64,000 nt of DNA from UBA4781 sp963674975 (GTDB taxonomy: Bacteria > Chloroflexota > Anaerolineae > Anaerolineales > Anaerolineaceae), in assembly GCA_963674975.1 (NCBI GenBank), contig OY771913.1, positions 992,001-1,056,000 of the forward strand, given 5' to 3'. Below are positions 1-8,735 of this stretch, piece by piece. The position numbers were made by a program, and so were the translations under genes. The notes below the pieces were generated by a model. That model was not told where the DNA came from. It saw only the letters and a list, made by a program, of their open reading frames with translations, and ran no database searches. Each line of letters begins with the position of its first letter. Within the stretch, counting starts at the first letter, position 1.

Positions 1-1166
1 CTGCCTTTATAGAAAGGATAGTAAAACAATCCCACGGGATCAAGAATTTCGCTTTTCTTGAATCTGCTCTCACGCATGCCGATCTCTTCGCCATAATACA
101 GAAAAGGCGTACCGCGCAGGGTCAACAGCAGGGCAGCCGCTACTTTCAAGCGTTCGTCATCCTCCCCCTGCCCGTAGCGCGTGGCAGAGCGGACCACATC
201 ATGATTGTTCAGGACATAATTCGGCCAGCATTTCCCTTCCAATGCTTTTTCCCAGGCTTGAACAGCGCTCAGAAAACGATCCGCTTTCCATGGACCATTG
301 AGAAATTCGTCGAAGAAAAAAGCCGCATGCAGCAGATCATCCCCACAGTATCCGGCTGCTTTCTGAATGGTAGCAATAAATGTTTCTCCTACCACATAGC
401 GTTCAAAGTAGCTATCCAGTAGAGTACGAATCTCTTTCAGGAGAGGGATCATTTCAGGACGGTCTGCATCATAAAGATGCACCATCCGATCATACGGTCG
501 AATACCGATCAATTTTGTGGGGTTGCTGCGGAATTCCGCATCTTTGAAATAACAGGAAAATACATCCAGCCTGAAGCCATCCACCCCTTTATCCAGCCAA
601 AATCGGAAAACATCCAGCATTGCCTTTCGTACTGCAGGGTTCTGCCAGTTCACATCGGGCTGCTCTTTGAAAAACTGATGGAAATAATATTGACCGGTTT
701 TCTCATCGAATTCCCAGCCCGATCCGCCAAAGACAGAAAGCCAGTTGTTTGGCGGCGCTCCATTCTTTTGGGGATCACGCCAGAGATAATAATCTCTATA
801 TGGATTATCCTTTGATTTTTTCGATTCCAGGAACCAGGGATGCTGGTCAGAAGTATGGTTCAGCACCAGGTCCATGATGATATGGATATTCTTTTGATGC
901 GCTTTTTTCAGCAGCTCGTCAAAATCTTCCATCGTTCCATATTTTTTATCGATCGCACAATAATCCGCAACGTCATAACCGAAATCAACATCCGGAGAAG
1001 GATAAATAGGAGATAACCAGATCGCATCGATCCCAAGTTCCTGCAAATAATCCAACCTGCTGATAATTCCCTGCAGATCGCCAATTCCATCTGCATTTGA
1101 ATCTTTGAACGAGCGAGGGTAGATTTGATAGATCACCCCATCGCGCCACCATAGAAATTTTTTCAT
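1..1166 (-). CDS. GH13 alpha-glucosidase (oligo-1,6-glucosidase type), 3' end outside window
   Basis: Cytosolic alpha-glucosidase that would hydrolyse imported alpha-glucosides. The 388 visible codons cover most of the (beta/alpha)8 barrel, starting MKKFLWWRDGVIYQIYPRSF. The GH13 residues are readable: the nucleophile Asp in GFRLDVF, the acid Glu in VVGETF and the stabilising Asp in NNHDVVR. QPDVNW is typical of the GH13_31 group. The ATG at 1166 follows a purine-rich AGAGGG site. There is no signal peptide. The C-terminal barrel end and beta-domain run off the window edge. It is divergent from the ROK repressor, and a TATAAT at 1194-1189 on this strand may be its -10 box. Substrate (isomaltose, sucrose or trehalose type) cannot be told from sequence alone. 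Confidence 0.93.
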   Translation of the reverse strand, partial: MKKFLWWRDGVIYQIYPRSFKDSNADGIGDLQGIISRLDYLQELGIDAIWLSPIYPSPDVDFGYDVADYCAIDKKYGTMEDFDELLKKAHQKNIHIIMDLVLNHTSDQHPWFLESKKSKDNPYRDYYLWRDPQKNGAPPNNWLSVFGGSGWEFDEKTGQYYFHQFFKEQPDVNWQNPAVRKAMLDVFRFWLDKGVDGFRLDVFSCYFKDAEFRSNPTKLIGIRPYDRMVHLYDADRPEMIPLLKEIRTLLDSYFERYVVGETFIATIQKAAGYCGDDLLHAAFFFDEFLNGPWKADRFLSAVQAWEKALEGKCWPNYVLNNHDVVRSATRYGQGEDDERLKVAAALLLTLRGTPFLYYGEEIGMRESRFKKSEILDPVGLFYYPFYKG

Positions 1167-1227
1167 TGGCACCCTCTTTTTTTTCTTGATTATAAAGCAT
1201 GCCACCTTTTTATAAGAAGCTTTCATA

Positions 1228-1255
1228 TTGACAGATAAGCATTAATTGTTATACT
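1228..1255 (+). promoter_or_regulatory. Sigma-70-type promoter of the ROK repressor gene
   Basis: TTGACA at 1228-1233 and TATACT at 1250-1255 are separated by 16 bases, close to the vegetative consensus. The start of transcription should fall near 1262, about 45 bases upstream of the repressor ATG and inside the dyad at 1259-1279. Confidence 0.7.
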
Positions 1256-1258
1256 CCT

Positions 1259-1279
1259 TTAGTTAGTACACTCAACTAA
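1259..1279. promoter_or_regulatory. Operator-like dyad (TTAGTT-N9-AACTAA) for the ROK regulator
   Basis: TTAGTT (1259-1264) and AACTAA (1274-1279) form a perfect inverted repeat just downstream of the -10 box. The outer arms match the ends of the known Bacillus XylR operator, and XylR is a ROK-family repressor. The inference is autorepression, and probably control of the divergent glucosidase gene. Confidence 0.55.
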
Positions 1280-1306
1280 TTATTCTTTTTTTCTGGAGTG
1301 ATTTTT

Positions 1307-2500
1307 ATGGAAAAAGCGACTCGGCAGCACACTAAAGACCATAATCGCGCTCTTGTTCTGAGCACCATCTTCGCCAATAACCAAATCAGCAGAGCGGAAA
1401 TAGCTCGCATAACAAAACTAACCCGGACAACCGTATCGAGTATCGTTTCAGATATCATTGCTGAGGGGCTGGTGGAGGAAGTTGGGGTTGGGACTTCATT
1501 CGGAGGAAAAAATCCGATTCTTTTAAGCCTCGTCGATGATTCCCGCTGGATGATCGGGCTCGATCTTTCACACAACCAGTTTCGCGGAGCGATCGTCAAT
1601 CTTAGAGGAGAAATACGCGATGTGATCAGCATGCCGGTTGAAGAACATGACGGCGATGAAGCATTGGATCTGCTGTACCAGATCGTGGATCAATTGATGC
1701 AAAAGGTGACACGCCCGCTTTTGGGAATTGGTGTGGGAACCCCGGGATTGGTCAACACACAGGAAGGGGTCATCATCAATGCAGTGAACCTGAATTGGCA
1801 GAACCTGCCTCTCACCCGCCTGCTGGAAGAACGCTACAACACACCGGTATATGTACTTAACGACAGTCAGGCAGCCGCGATAGGTGAAAAAACCTTTGGA
1901 GAAGGCTACTCTCCCGAAGAAAGCATGGTTCTGATCAACATCCGGCGTGGAATAGGAGCAGGTATTGTCATCAACGGATCGCTTTTTCAGGGAGATGGCG
2001 GGTGCGCGGGCGAGATCGGGCATATTGTGGTTGTAAAAGAAGGTGGTGAATTATGCCGCTGCGGCAATCATGGTTGCCTCGAAACCGTCGCCAGTGCGCA
2101 GGCATTGATAAAAAAAGCCAGGGCAGATATCAAGGATTTTCCGGAAAGCTCGCTTCCACATGAACCGAATCAGATTGATCTGACGGCAATCAAAGAAGCA
2201 TTTAAAACAGGGGATTCTTTTTCCCAAAAACTCGTCTTCGACACCGCGGAATACATCGGTATGGTCATCTCTAGTATTGTGGGCGTCTTGAACATTCAAA
2301 AGATCGTTCTTTTGGGAGATATGACCTGCTTTGGAGAAAAATGGCTGAACGCGATTCATGATTCTGCGCAAAAGTACTCACTGCAGAAGCCCATGCTCAA
2401 TACAAAGATAGAAATTGGACAATTAGGAGAAAACAGCATCATCCTGGGGGCAACCGCAATTCTGGCTACCGATTATTCCCTGTTGTTCTCTCAATCATAA
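1307..2500 (+). CDS. ROK-family transcriptional repressor (NagC/XylR type)
   Basis: Sugar-responsive repressor of 397 residues. Residues about 10-70 form a winged helix-turn-helix (RAEIARITKLTRTTVSSIV), and about 80-390 a ROK sugar-kinase fold with the zinc motif CRCGNHGCLE. The N-terminal DNA-binding region separates it from ROK kinases. I start at ATG 1307 because GGAG at 1295-1298 is well placed. A GTG at 1298 would add three residues but overlaps that site. It has its own promoter and a dyad operator, is divergent from the GH13 gene and converges with the ABC/kinase operon. It probably controls both; the effector sugar is unknown. Confidence 0.92.
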   Translation: MEKATRQHTKDHNRALVLSTIFANNQISRAEIARITKLTRTTVSSIVSDIIAEGLVEEVGVGTSFGGKNPILLSLVDDSRWMIGLDLSHNQFRGAIVNLRGEIRDVISMPVEEHDGDEALDLLYQIVDQLMQKVTRPLLGIGVGTPGLVNTQEGVIINAVNLNWQNLPLTRLLEERYNTPVYVLNDSQAAAIGEKTFGEGYSPEESMVLINIRRGIGAGIVINGSLFQGDGGCAGEIGHIVVVKEGGELCRCGNHGCLETVASAQALIKKARADIKDFPESSLPHEPNQIDLTAIKEAFKTGDSFSQKLVFDTAEYIGMVISSIVGVLNIQKIVLLGDMTCFGEKWLNAIHDSAQKYSLQKPMLNTKIEIGQLGENSIILGATAILATDYSLLFSQS

Positions 2501-2514
2501 ATGTTCTTAAATTC

Positions 2515-2545
2515 AACGGCAGGCGATAAAATATCACCTGCCGTT
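2515..2545. terminator. Bidirectional terminator between convergent genes
   Basis: AACGGCAGG (2515-2523) pairs with CCTGCCGTT (2537-2545). The stem can extend inward through GAT/ATC. It lies between the stop of the ROK repressor and the stop of the leftward operon. The T tract is short on both sides. Confidence 0.6.
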
Positions 2546-2563
2546 TCAAGGGGAAAGCCAAGA

Positions 2564-3268
2564 TTACGCTTTATCAATAGCCTTTCGAAAACTTTTTACA
2601 CTTTCCACCCAGCTTTCTACGGTCGATCCGGCTACCACTGCCCCGATCATCAATCCTTCTATTCCAATTTCGATCAGATCCGAAACAGATTCGGGGGTGA
2701 TCAGGTGCTGTGACGGAACCACAAGCGGTTTCGTTGTTTTACCTCTCACTGCCGCATACCGAAGAAGATCATGATAGGTAAAAGGCTGACCATAGGTATT
2801 CCCATCCATGATCGATAGTTCACAAACTTCGATTGGCAGGTTATCAAGACCTGCTGCCAATTCAATGGGGTCATCCACAGCCAGTGCCAGCATGCGGGCA
2901 GTTTTTTCAGGAGAAGGAAAACATCCACAGACCGCATGTGATAAATACTGCGAATAGAAATCAAATCCCATATCTGAGAGTTCTTTCAGTGTATCGGGGT
3001 CATTTACAGGCGCAGCGAATGGCATAATGCCTGTGAGCTGCCCTTCCCATACTTTGAGGATTGCAGTTAGTTTTTCTCTTTCTTCATCAAGTGATCCAAA
3101 AGTGGTATTGCTGGCATGATGATGGACATTCATGTGAATTTTCACCGCATCAGCGCCGGCATCTCGTACCGCGCGGGCAAGTTCCGCGTCGTTGCGCGGC
3201 AGGCTGGCTATCAAAACAAGCTTCTTTTCCTGACGTGCTTTCATTAATGCATTTACAAATCTTGACAT
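2564..3268 (-). CDS. TIM-barrel-like protein of unknown function in sugar operon
   Basis: I do not recognise this 234-residue family with certainty. Alternating strand/helix stretches (KLVLIASLPR, AGADAVKIHMNVH, QLTGIMPFAAP, KPLVVPSQH) and a late IGIEGLMIGAVVAG segment look like a phosphate-binding (beta/alpha)8 barrel of the HisA/NanE/KDPG-aldolase kind. There is no signal peptide or membrane segment. It is the last gene of the leftward operon, 21 bases after the Gfo/Idh/MocA gene. Context suggests it acts on the sugar, or sugar phosphate, made by the kinase and oxidoreductase upstream. An epimerase or aldolase role is possible but unproven. Confidence 0.75.
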   Translation of the reverse strand: MSRFVNALMKARQEKKLVLIASLPRNDAELARAVRDAGADAVKIHMNVHHHASNTTFGSLDEEREKLTAILKVWEGQLTGIMPFAAPVNDPDTLKELSDMGFDFYSQYLSHAVCGCFPSPEKTARMLALAVDDPIELAAGLDNLPIEVCELSIMDGNTYGQPFTYHDLLRYAAVRGKTTKPLVVPSQHLITPESVSDLIEIGIEGLMIGAVVAGSTVESWVESVKSFRKAIDKA

Positions 3269-3289
3269 AGCTTCATCTCCAGATTGAAA

Positions 3290-4288
3290 TTAAGATAACA
3301 AAACAGGTTCACCGGCTTCCGCAGAGTGCATGATCGCTTCCGCTACTTCTAAGGCACTCAAAGCTTCTTCTCCACTAACCTTTGCTTCAACTTCACCATT
3401 CAGGTATTTCGCAAAATGGTTGTATTCATCGATCAAAAAATGCTGATCCGGAAGACCATAGATCAGATCGGGTTGATCCAGCTTGCCTCCGGAAACAATG
3501 GAAATAGATTGAGAACGAAGGTCCAGATATGCCGATCCTTTTGTTCCAACCACTTCTAACTCAACATCGAGAGCCGAGGGCATGTCAGCTGGAAGAGCCC
3601 ACGACTGCTCAAGCAGCCCGATCACACCGTTCTCAAAGCGTAGGGTTGCCATGGTCGTATCATTGACCTTTAGATCTTTCAGAATATTAGAAACAGCCTC
3701 AGCGTACACTTTAGATACTTTGGAACCTGTCAGCCACTGCATAAAATCAATATCATGAACGCCCTGGAAGATCATGGCATCCACTCTGCCCTGCAGCCTT
3801 CTCCCGCTTTTTACGGTTGCATTGCGCCTTGCATACACATGAATGATCTCCCCCAGTTTTCCTTCATCGATGGTTCTCTTGATCGCCATATATCGCGGAT
3901 CAAAGCGGAGTGTATGACCAACCATCAATTTGACATTGTTTTCTGCGGCAGCGTTTATTATTTCTTGCGCATGAACGCTGTTATCGGCAATGGGTTTTTC
4001 AAGGAAGATATGAATTCCCTTGTTCGCTGCGTCTTTACAGGGTCCATGATGAAACTGATCTGATACTGCAATTGTTACTGCATCTAATTCAGGCATTGCC
4101 AGCAAACCACGATAATCGGTGAAACCGGGAACATCAAATTCTGTTGAATATTTTTTGACCAATTCTTCTTTTACATCGGCAATACCGACCAGACGAAAAT
4201 TGGGATGGTTCAAACATACCGAAGCATGCCTTGCTCCAAATACGCCCAATCCGATCACGCCGATGGAATATATTCTTTCTGATTTCAT
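3290..4288 (-). CDS. Gfo/Idh/MocA family NAD(P)-dependent oxidoreductase
   Basis: Cytosolic sugar or inositol dehydrogenase-type enzyme of 332 residues. The Rossmann nucleotide-binding motif GVIGLGVFGARHASV lies at the N-terminus. The family EKP motif (FLEKPIADN) follows near residue 95, then the C-terminal alpha/beta substrate domain. I choose ATG 4288 because AGGAGA sits eight bases upstream; a TTG six bases earlier is possible. It lies between malG-type permease and the TIM-barrel gene in one operon, so its substrate is probably the sugar imported by that ABC system. Family members oxidise, reduce or epimerise many sugars, so no exact reaction can be given. Confidence 0.9.
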   Translation of the reverse strand: MKSERIYSIGVIGLGVFGARHASVCLNHPNFRLVGIADVKEELVKKYSTEFDVPGFTDYRGLLAMPELDAVTIAVSDQFHHGPCKDAANKGIHIFLEKPIADNSVHAQEIINAAAENNVKLMVGHTLRFDPRYMAIKRTIDEGKLGEIIHVYARRNATVKSGRRLQGRVDAMIFQGVHDIDFMQWLTGSKVSKVYAEAVSNILKDLKVNDTTMATLRFENGVIGLLEQSWALPADMPSALDVELEVVGTKGSAYLDLRSQSISIVSGGKLDQPDLIYGLPDQHFLIDEYNHFAKYLNGEVEAKVSGEEALSALEVAEAIMHSAEAGEPVLLS

Positions 4289-4309
4289 ATTCAATTCTCC
4301 TATGAATCT

Positions 4310-5173
4310 TTAACCTTTCACGCTCGACATTGCAAAACTTTCTACCACCTGCTGCTGCGCAAGAATAAAGAATATCAACACCGGCAAAACAGAGAGCGTG
4401 GTTGCTGCCATTTGTACGGACCACATAGGTGCTCCATATGCATCGATATAACCTGTAAGTGCAAGTGGAATGGTGTATTTCTTGGGATCACTCAAATAGA
4501 TCAAAGGCTCCAGAAAGCTGTTCCAGCTGTTCAAAAACGTGATGATTGCCACCGCCGCAAGAGGTGCCCTCGCCAGTGGAAGTCCGATCTTCCAGAAGAT
4601 GCTCCACCAGCCCAATCCATCGATCTTGGCAGCATCTTCCATGTCTTTTGGAAGAGTAATAAAGAACTGACGCATCATGAATGTGGCGAATACTCCTCCC
4701 GAACCCAGAATTGGAATGATGATCAACGGGATATGGCTTTTCGTCCAGCCAAGCAGATTCATGATCAAATAATTCGGGATGATAGTCACCTCAGGTGGCA
4801 TCATGAGAGAACTCAACAGCAGGATGAAGAAGAAATTTCGTCCCTTGAATTTAATCCTGGCAAACGCGTATCCTGAAAGAGAAGAAATCACCAAAACACC
4901 CGCAGTCACCGTTAATGAGATATACAGGCTGTTCAAATACTGCCTGGCAAAAGGCTGATAGGTAAAGGCGGTGATAAAGTTTTCAAAGTGCCATGATTCG
5001 GGTAGAAGAGTGGGAGGATAAGCAAATATTTCTTTATAAGTTTTAAATGAACTGGTAGCCATCCACCAGAAAGGGAAGATAAATGGGATCGCCAGGAGCA
5101 GCAATCCAAGATAAAGCAGGAAGCTGCGGAACCACTTTGGAAGCAGTCGAGGTAGTTTTTGACTATTGTTCAT
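4310..5173 (-). CDS. Carbohydrate ABC transporter permease, MalG type
   Basis: Inner-membrane permease of 287 residues with about six membrane segments. The cytoplasmic EAA loop that contacts the ATPase is readable (MEDAAKIDGLGWWSIFWKIGLP). The protein ends in SFAMSSVKG, typical of MalG-like subunits that close with a short cytosolic tail. Its ATG overlaps the end of the MalF-type gene by 11 bases, so the pair is probably translationally coupled. No ATPase gene is in the operon. As in many such systems, a shared MsiK/UgpC-type ATPase from elsewhere would have to energise it. Confidence 0.93.
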   Translation of the reverse strand: MNNSQKLPRLLPKWFRSFLLYLGLLLLAIPFIFPFWWMATSSFKTYKEIFAYPPTLLPESWHFENFITAFTYQPFARQYLNSLYISLTVTAGVLVISSLSGYAFARIKFKGRNFFFILLLSSLMMPPEVTIIPNYLIMNLLGWTKSHIPLIIIPILGSGGVFATFMMRQFFITLPKDMEDAAKIDGLGWWSIFWKIGLPLARAPLAAVAIITFLNSWNSFLEPLIYLSDPKKYTIPLALTGYIDAYGAPMWSVQMAATTLSVLPVLIFFILAQQQVVESFAMSSVKG

Positions 5174-6062
5174 AATAAACCCACTTCTTTCGCATATTCC
5201 ATTGTAAAAATGTCAATCCCAGTACCACCAGGAAAAGAACGACTGCCAGGGCACTGGCATATCCGATCTCATTGGTCAAAAAAGCCTGGTAGTAAACATA
5301 ATAAGCCAGCACCAGTGTGGAATTGGAAGGTCCACCCGCCGTCAGCAGCATAATGTGATCGAACACATTCATAGAGCCGATGAGAGTAATGATAATAACC
5401 AGCAAGATCGTTGGAGCGATCATAGGAATGACGATCTTCCTGATGCACTGCAGCGTATTTGCGCCATCCACCCGGGCAGCTTCTACCAGATCATGTGGTA
5501 CATCTTTAAGGGCAGCAATTAAGATAATCATATTCAATCCGACATTTTTAATAACCCGAATAAAGATCACCGAAAACATCGCCCAACCTGTGCTGCCCAG
5601 CCAGCTTGGTCCTTGAATACCAATAAGTTTCAAGAATTGATTGATGGTGCCCTGGTCACTCTGCAGCATAAAACTCCATACCAAAACCCAGGCGACCGTT
5701 GAAGTAACCACAGGCGAGAAGAATAACGTGCGGAAGAAGACCATACCCTTCTTGTTTTGAACCAGGATCAGGGCTAGAAACAAGGCTAATGATACATTCA
5801 TGATTATCAAACCAAACGAAAAAACCAGACTGTTGCGAACAACCTTATAGAAATAAGGGTCTTTGATAAACATGAATGAATAATTATCGAATCCTATCCA
5901 TTCCCATGTGCCTGTTAACAAATTACGATCTTGAAAACTGAATATGATCACCGCAAAAATCGGTATTGCCACAAAAAAAAGAAAACCGATAAATTGAGGA
6001 GCAATAAAGAGATGCCCAGCCAGATCATCCAGCTTTGCCTGTGAAAGTGATTTTCGTTTCAT
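5163..6062 (-). CDS. Carbohydrate ABC transporter permease, MalF type
   Basis: Partner permease of 299 residues with six predicted membrane segments. The EAA loop (LVEAARVDGANTLQCIRKIVIP) is conserved, and the N-terminus lacks the large periplasmic loop of E. coli MalF, as in most family 1 sugar systems. Two ATG codons are adjacent (6065 and 6062). The second is better spaced from GAGG. The gene is preceded by a perfect stem-loop that separates it from the binding-protein gene, which fits lower expression of the permeases than of the binding protein. Confidence 0.92.
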   Translation of the reverse strand: MKRKSLSQAKLDDLAGHLFIAPQFIGFLFFVAIPIFAVIIFSFQDRNLLTGTWEWIGFDNYSFMFIKDPYFYKVVRNSLVFSFGLIIMNVSLALFLALILVQNKKGMVFFRTLFFSPVVTSTVAWVLVWSFMLQSDQGTINQFLKLIGIQGPSWLGSTGWAMFSVIFIRVIKNVGLNMIILIAALKDVPHDLVEAARVDGANTLQCIRKIVIPMIAPTILLVIIITLIGSMNVFDHIMLLTAGGPSNSTLVLAYYVYYQAFLTNEIGYASALAVVLFLVVLGLTFLQWNMRKKWVYYEQ

Positions 6063-6100
6063 CATTCCTCACAATTAATACGATAGTCCCATTGAAAGTA

Positions 6101-6126
6101 GTGTATCCGGGATTCCCCGGATACAC
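6101..6126. promoter_or_regulatory. Intercistronic stem-loop after binding-protein gene
   Basis: Perfect 11-base arms (6101-6111 and 6116-6126) enclose a four-base ATTC loop. On the transcribed minus strand no T tract follows, so this is not a simple terminator. Its place just after the binding-protein stop suggests 3' mRNA protection or partial transcription stop, giving more binding protein than permease. Confidence 0.6.
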
Positions 6127-6145
6127 TCTTATTTTATCTAAATGT

Positions 6146-7468
6146 CTACTGATTCAAATAGGGAGCCATCACTTCGCAGGCAGAGTTCATGATTGCCTCG
6201 ACGTCAACATCGGTTGTCCACAATTTGTCCAATTCAGCGCGCACAGCCAGATCGATCTTGGAGTATTCCACATGGCTGGGTAAAACGGTGCCGTTCTTGA
6301 TCTGATCGATGATCGCAGTCTGAATGCTTTCAGGATTCAAGGTTGGATTGGTGGCTTCAATAGAGCCTGCATCCAAAACGGTAGCGCGTGCCTGTGGGAA
6401 GAACTGGGACAATTTGGCGCTGTTCTCTTCATTCAATAAGAATTTCAAGAAATCGATCGCCACAGCCTGGTTGGGGCTGGCATTGAAGACAACCACTGCC
6501 GCCTGACCTACGATCGGCTTCGCACCATCAGGTCCGCTGGGCAGGGGAGCAAAATCCCAATCAAAAGCAACATCAGCCAATGAACTCAACCAGCTTAACT
6601 GGCGCATGGTCATACCCACAGTACCCGAAGTGAAATCCACTTTTTCGTTCGGTTTTACAATGCTGTTATCCACATACATCATATCGTGAATCAAAGCAGC
6701 CGCTTCAACGGATTCATCGGTGTTCATCAAACAGGTGCTGCCATCTGCATTCCATGAACCGCCGCCATATGCTTCCATTACCGGTACCAACAAACGCCAC
6801 GGATTTGTGCTGATCTCATCGATATGCACATAACCAATAGAACCATCGCCCAAATCGGTAATAGCTTTTGCATCTTCAGCGAATTTCTCCCACGTCCATT
6901 CTCCCTTTGCAAAAGATTCTGAAGGAGTATCCAGACCGGCTGCTTCAAAGAGGTCTGAATTGTACGCGATAAACATTGGAGAAGTTGAGAATGGGATACC
7001 ATAAAGCGCATCGCCCTGTGCCCATAGAGAAAGAGAAGACTCTGAGAAATCAGCCAGGTTGAAATCAGCATCATCCGTTAAATAAGGAGCAAGATCTACC
7101 AATGCACCGGCATCTTCCCAACCCAAAGCCGGGGATTCAAGCATCCATCCCATGTCCGGCTGATCATTTCCAGCCAGTTGGACGGCAAGCTTTGAAACAT
7201 AATCGGTTACAGGAATGCCCACAAACTCAAAGGTTACATTGGGATGAGTTTCTCGATATGCTTCCGAAATTTCTGTCAACAGAGCAATATGGGCATCACC
7301 GCCCCACAAAGTGAATTTGATATTCACAGGTTCGTTACTTATTTCTTCTGTTGTCGATTCATCCGCAGGTTCGGCGGCTGCATTATCTGATGCAGAACCG
7401 CATGCGGAGAAGATCATCGCCATAACGATCATAGCGGCAAAAGCAAGAAACAGTTTATTCTTTTTCAT
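6146..7468 (-). CDS. Sugar ABC transporter substrate-binding lipoprotein (family 1)
   Basis: Lipid-anchored external binding protein of 440 residues. The signal peptide MKKNKLFLAFAAMIV ends in lipobox FSAC, followed by an acidic Ser/Glu/Asp-rich tether. The mature part has the family 1 hallmarks NIKFTLWGG, YRETHPNVTFEFVG and YGIPFSTSPMFIAYN. I start at ATG 7468, with GGAGGA nine bases upstream. An in-frame TTG 18 bases earlier would contain that site. It follows the kinase gene and precedes the two permeases. The ligand is probably the sugar or oligosaccharide handled by the neighbouring glucosidase, kinase and oxidoreductase. Confidence 0.93.
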   Translation of the reverse strand: MKKNKLFLAFAAMIVMAMIFSACGSASDNAAAEPADESTTEEISNEPVNIKFTLWGGDAHIALLTEISEAYRETHPNVTFEFVGIPVTDYVSKLAVQLAGNDQPDMGWMLESPALGWEDAGALVDLAPYLTDDADFNLADFSESSLSLWAQGDALYGIPFSTSPMFIAYNSDLFEAAGLDTPSESFAKGEWTWEKFAEDAKAITDLGDGSIGYVHIDEISTNPWRLLVPVMEAYGGGSWNADGSTCLMNTDESVEAAALIHDMMYVDNSIVKPNEKVDFTSGTVGMTMRQLSWLSSLADVAFDWDFAPLPSGPDGAKPIVGQAAVVVFNASPNQAVAIDFLKFLLNEENSAKLSQFFPQARATVLDAGSIEATNPTLNPESIQTAIIDQIKNGTVLPSHVEYSKIDLAVRAELDKLWTTDVDVEAIMNSACEVMAPYLNQ

Positions 7469-7559
7469 GACTATCTTTTCCTCCAAACAGCAATAGATTC
7501 TTTTTCGATAAGCTATTTATAAGTTTATTATTTTTTCCGGGTATCCTCCTTATTCATTT

Positions 7560-8534
7560 TTATTTTTTTAGTGAACTCGGCAATATATTATTGAAATACC
7601 AGACCATCGCACCTGCACCCATCGCGCTTGTTTTTAAACTCGATTTAATGAATTGCGTAGGTCGATCATCCATTTTGAAAACGCGGGCGTTCATTTCTTT
7701 TTCCACATCATCAGTTAACATATTGAAAATGGCTTTTCCAAGCCCACCACCAATAATGAATCTTTCAGGATCGATGACAGATTTAAGCACCGCACATATG
7801 AATCCGAGCGATTTTGCCATCTTTCCCATCAATTCTTCAGCGATCGGATCATGTGCTTCTGCCATGCTGATAATCTTTTTGGCAGTGATGGAATCTTTCA
7901 TCTTCTCATAAGCTGGATCATGGGAAGCATTAAAAAGCTCATAAGCACGGTTGACCAGCCCTTTTCCCGAAAGTATTGTTTCAATGCACCCCACATTTCC
8001 ACAAGCGCATTGCGGACCTTTTTCATCAACCGATAGATGTCCAATTTCTAAAGCCATATTATGGAAACCTGTCAATAAATGCCCTGAAGTTAATGCCCCC
8101 GCTCCAAAGCCGGTCCCGATACCCAGAAAAATAAAATCCTGACAATTTTTACCAGCTCCAAAGTAATATTCACCCAGTGTCTCGGCAACTGTATCCCTTT
8201 GCAGGTATATGGGAAGCGGTTTTTCTATTGAGTTTTTCAAGATATCAACTACATGCACATCTTTCCAATTCAAGTTCACCGCATTTTTTACTATTCCGGC
8301 AACCGGATCAATATACCCGGGTGTCGCCAGTCCAATGCCCGTAATGCTGGATCCATATTTTTTAATGAATATGTTTACCTGCTTCCCAATCTCATTTTGA
8401 ATAAATTCAGTACCCCCTGATAAGCCCGTGGGAATCTTTTTATCTTCCCGTACGGCACCTTCACCATCAATAAGCGCGAAAGCTATTTTTGTACCCCCAA
8501 TATCTATGCCAATTGTATAGGAATCTCTATGCAT
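7560..8534 (-). CDS. ROK-family sugar kinase (glucokinase type)
   Basis: Cytosolic ATP-dependent hexose kinase of 324 residues. The ATP-binding phosphate-1 motif GIDIGGTKIAFAL is N-terminal. EIGHLSV supplies the His of the zinc site, and CACGNVGCIE supplies the cysteines of the ROK motif. The N-terminal DNA-binding extension of ROK repressors is absent. It is the first gene of the operon running left to 2564, so it probably phosphorylates the sugar released after ABC uptake. Glucokinase is the commonest activity, but fructokinase, ManNAc or allose kinases have the same signature. Confidence 0.9.
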   Translation of the reverse strand: MHRDSYTIGIDIGGTKIAFALIDGEGAVREDKKIPTGLSGGTEFIQNEIGKQVNIFIKKYGSSITGIGLATPGYIDPVAGIVKNAVNLNWKDVHVVDILKNSIEKPLPIYLQRDTVAETLGEYYFGAGKNCQDFIFLGIGTGFGAGALTSGHLLTGFHNMALEIGHLSVDEKGPQCACGNVGCIETILSGKGLVNRAYELFNASHDPAYEKMKDSITAKKIISMAEAHDPIAEELMGKMAKSLGFICAVLKSVIDPERFIIGGGLGKAIFNMLTDDVEKEMNARVFKMDDRPTQFIKSSLKTSAMGAGAMVWYFNNILPSSLKK

Positions 8535-8642
8535 TTTTCTCTCATTGGTTTAGTATTTGTAAAACATACTGACTATGCTGGATCAAATGGCACAGTGCTC
8601 TTTAGTAAGCACATTGATTACCCTGTAATTCTTGAAATGGGA

Positions 8643-8682
8643 TTAGTTTGTAAAGTCATTGTACTTACTATCATAGTATAAT
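8643..8682. promoter_or_regulatory. Dyads and -10 element in divergent promoter region
   Basis: The 201-base gap between the kinase and FAD-enzyme genes contains TATAAT at 8677-8682 on the plus strand, with no clear -35. A perfect 6-1-6 dyad at 8666-8678 overlaps it. TTAGTTTGT at 8643-8651 faces ACTTACTA at 8663-8670, an imperfect echo of the ROK-type half-site at 1259. Repressor control of the divergent genes is an inference. Confidence 0.35.
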
Positions 8683-8735
8683 AAGAAGCAGGTACAATGT
8701 CAAGCGCAATTTGGTGAACATTTTGGAGAGTGCAT

